From assembly GCA_016926315.1 (NCBI GenBank), contig JAFGOU010000479.1, positions 1 through 6,781 on the forward strand: a stretch of 6,781 nt of DNA, given 5' to 3'. Below, one piece after another: positions 6,112-6,781 of the stretch; position 1 is the stretch's first letter, and each line of letters starts with the position of its first letter. The position numbers were made by a program, and so were the translations under genes. The notes beneath the pieces are model-generated. The model did not search any database. It saw only the letters and a list, made by a program, of their open reading frames with translations, and was not told the DNA's origin. Source of the stretch: Chitinispirillaceae bacterium (GTDB lineage: Bacteria > Fibrobacterota > Chitinivibrionia > Chitinivibrionales > Chitinispirillaceae).

Positions 6112-6781
6112 CTAACGCTCCAGGATTTTCATATAGAACATCCCGGACGGCAGCTGCTTTTTAAAAGCCTCGAATGCCCCTGAATCCCACCGACCGTTTG
6201 TCCGGTACAGCAGGATCCTTTTCCCCTGCAGGGAATATACGTCCACTCCCGCGGCGTTTCCGGGCAGATCCATTGAAGCCATGGTGAGCAGTTCCCGGCA
6301 GAAAAGCTTTCCCTCAAAAGTCGTAGTGCTCACGTTTGCGGGCGGATGATCAGCAGTAACGCCGACAGGCAGCTGGGTGAAGCTGAACCAGTTGACATTG
6401 TATCCTGCCTGGAACACCAGATACAGCGTGTGCATTCCTGCGGCCGCGGCGCTCACTGCGCAGCTCCTGGTGGCGTAGGTCTGCCAGCCGCCCGGCCCTG
6501 AACCGGTCAGCGTGCCCACCAGCGTGCCGGTCGCGCTGTCAAGCCGGATATTGATCGTCCCGCTGCTCGTACTCGTGTTCGTGGCTATCCGCGCGCTGAA
6601 ATTCGACGCCCCGTTCTTGAAATCAAACTGACAGTACGACACCCAGTCTCCGTTCTGGATGTAGCCCAGGCTCTGACCGCCCTCGCCGCACGTTTCCGCC
6701 TGCACCGCCCCGTATTTACTGTCAAAATTCTCGGCCTCCACCTGCACATAGGGATTTCTCACCGGGCACTGCAGCGGAGGA
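6112..6781 (-). CDS. CBM6 protein with C-terminal T9SS-like sorting domain (C-terminal part, runs off right edge)
   Basis: The frame is open from the window edge (6780) to the TAG at 6114-6112; 222 residues are visible. The GTG at 6762 is not the true start, since coding sequence continues upstream of it. A family 6 carbohydrate-binding module lies at about 6376-6750: VEAENFD, GGQSLGYIQNGDWVSY, FSARIAT, GTINIRLDSATGTLVGT, GGWQTY, and HTLYLVF through NVNWFSF. The Tyr of GYI (6661-6663), the Trp of GGW (6484-6486) and the Asn of VNW (6391-6393) occupy positions that bind ligand in well-studied CBM6 domains, so glycan binding is likely retained. CBM6 typically binds xylan or beta-glucans. After a linker, the last 65 or so residues (6112-6309) resemble a T9SS-type C-terminal sorting domain: VDVYSLQGKRILLY and LPSGMFYMKI. 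The missing N-terminal part is probably a secreted carbohydrate-active enzyme; its family cannot be told from this window. Confidence 0.88.
   Translation of the reverse strand, partial: PPLQCPVRNPYVQVEAENFDSKYGAVQAETCGEGGQSLGYIQNGDWVSYCQFDFKNGASNFSARIATNTSTSSGTINIRLDSATGTLVGTLTGSGPGGWQTYATRSCAVSAAAAGMHTLYLVFQAGYNVNWFSFTQLPVGVTADHPPANVSTTTFEGKLFCRELLTMASMDLPGNAAGVDVYSLQGKRILLYRTNGRWDSGAFEAFKKQLPSGMFYMKILER

Noticed and set aside
6112..6762. CBM6 gene starting at the GTG at 6762 as a complete small gene
   Set aside because: The frame continues upstream to the edge with no stop, there is no signal peptide, and a CBM6 plus sorting domain normally follows an enzyme domain. It is the end of a larger gene.

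Overview
The window looks like chromosomal DNA of a Fibrobacterota-type bacterium, probably from the Chitinispirillum/Chitinivibrio side of the phylum. This placement is inferred from gene content: two paralogues of the TIGR02147/DUF4423 family (known to me as strongly expanded in Fibrobacter and relatives), two secreted DUF2341 + LamG proteins of the kind found beside them, a CBM6 protein with a T9SS-like C-terminal sorting domain, and a family 2 glycoside hydrolase. Coding DNA is moderately GC-rich, while the main intergenic gap is clearly AT-rich. No RNA gene, insertion sequence, integrase or CRISPR array was seen.

All six genes lie on the minus strand, so transcription runs from high to low coordinates. 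In that order they are: (1) the C-terminal end of a CBM6 protein with a sorting domain (6112-6781, cut by the window edge); (2) TIGR02147 protein B (5153-6016); (3) DUF2341/LamG protein B (3460-5160), overlapping gene 2 by 8 bp; (4) an AT-rich gap of 233 bp (3227-3459) with several dyad symmetries; (5) TIGR02147 protein A (2372-3226); (6) DUF2341/LamG protein A (766-2385), overlapping gene 5 by 14 bp; (7) a 55-bp spacer; (8) the N-terminal third or less of a GH2 enzyme (1-710, cut by the window edge).

The most notable feature is a tandem pair of diverged copies of one two-gene module: a cytoplasmic protein with a helix-turn-helix-like N-terminus and a winged-helix-like middle, followed with overlap by an exported protein with a carboxypeptidase-regulatory-like domain, DUF2341, a LamG/concanavalin-like domain and a shared C-terminal tail. 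The module copies sit between carbohydrate-active genes. My working hypothesis is that each module is a regulator plus a cognate surface carbohydrate-binding protein, loosely analogous to a polysaccharide-utilisation sensor/binder pair. The function is not demonstrated by the sequence. A perfect 14-bp palindrome covers the start of regulator A and is a candidate operator.
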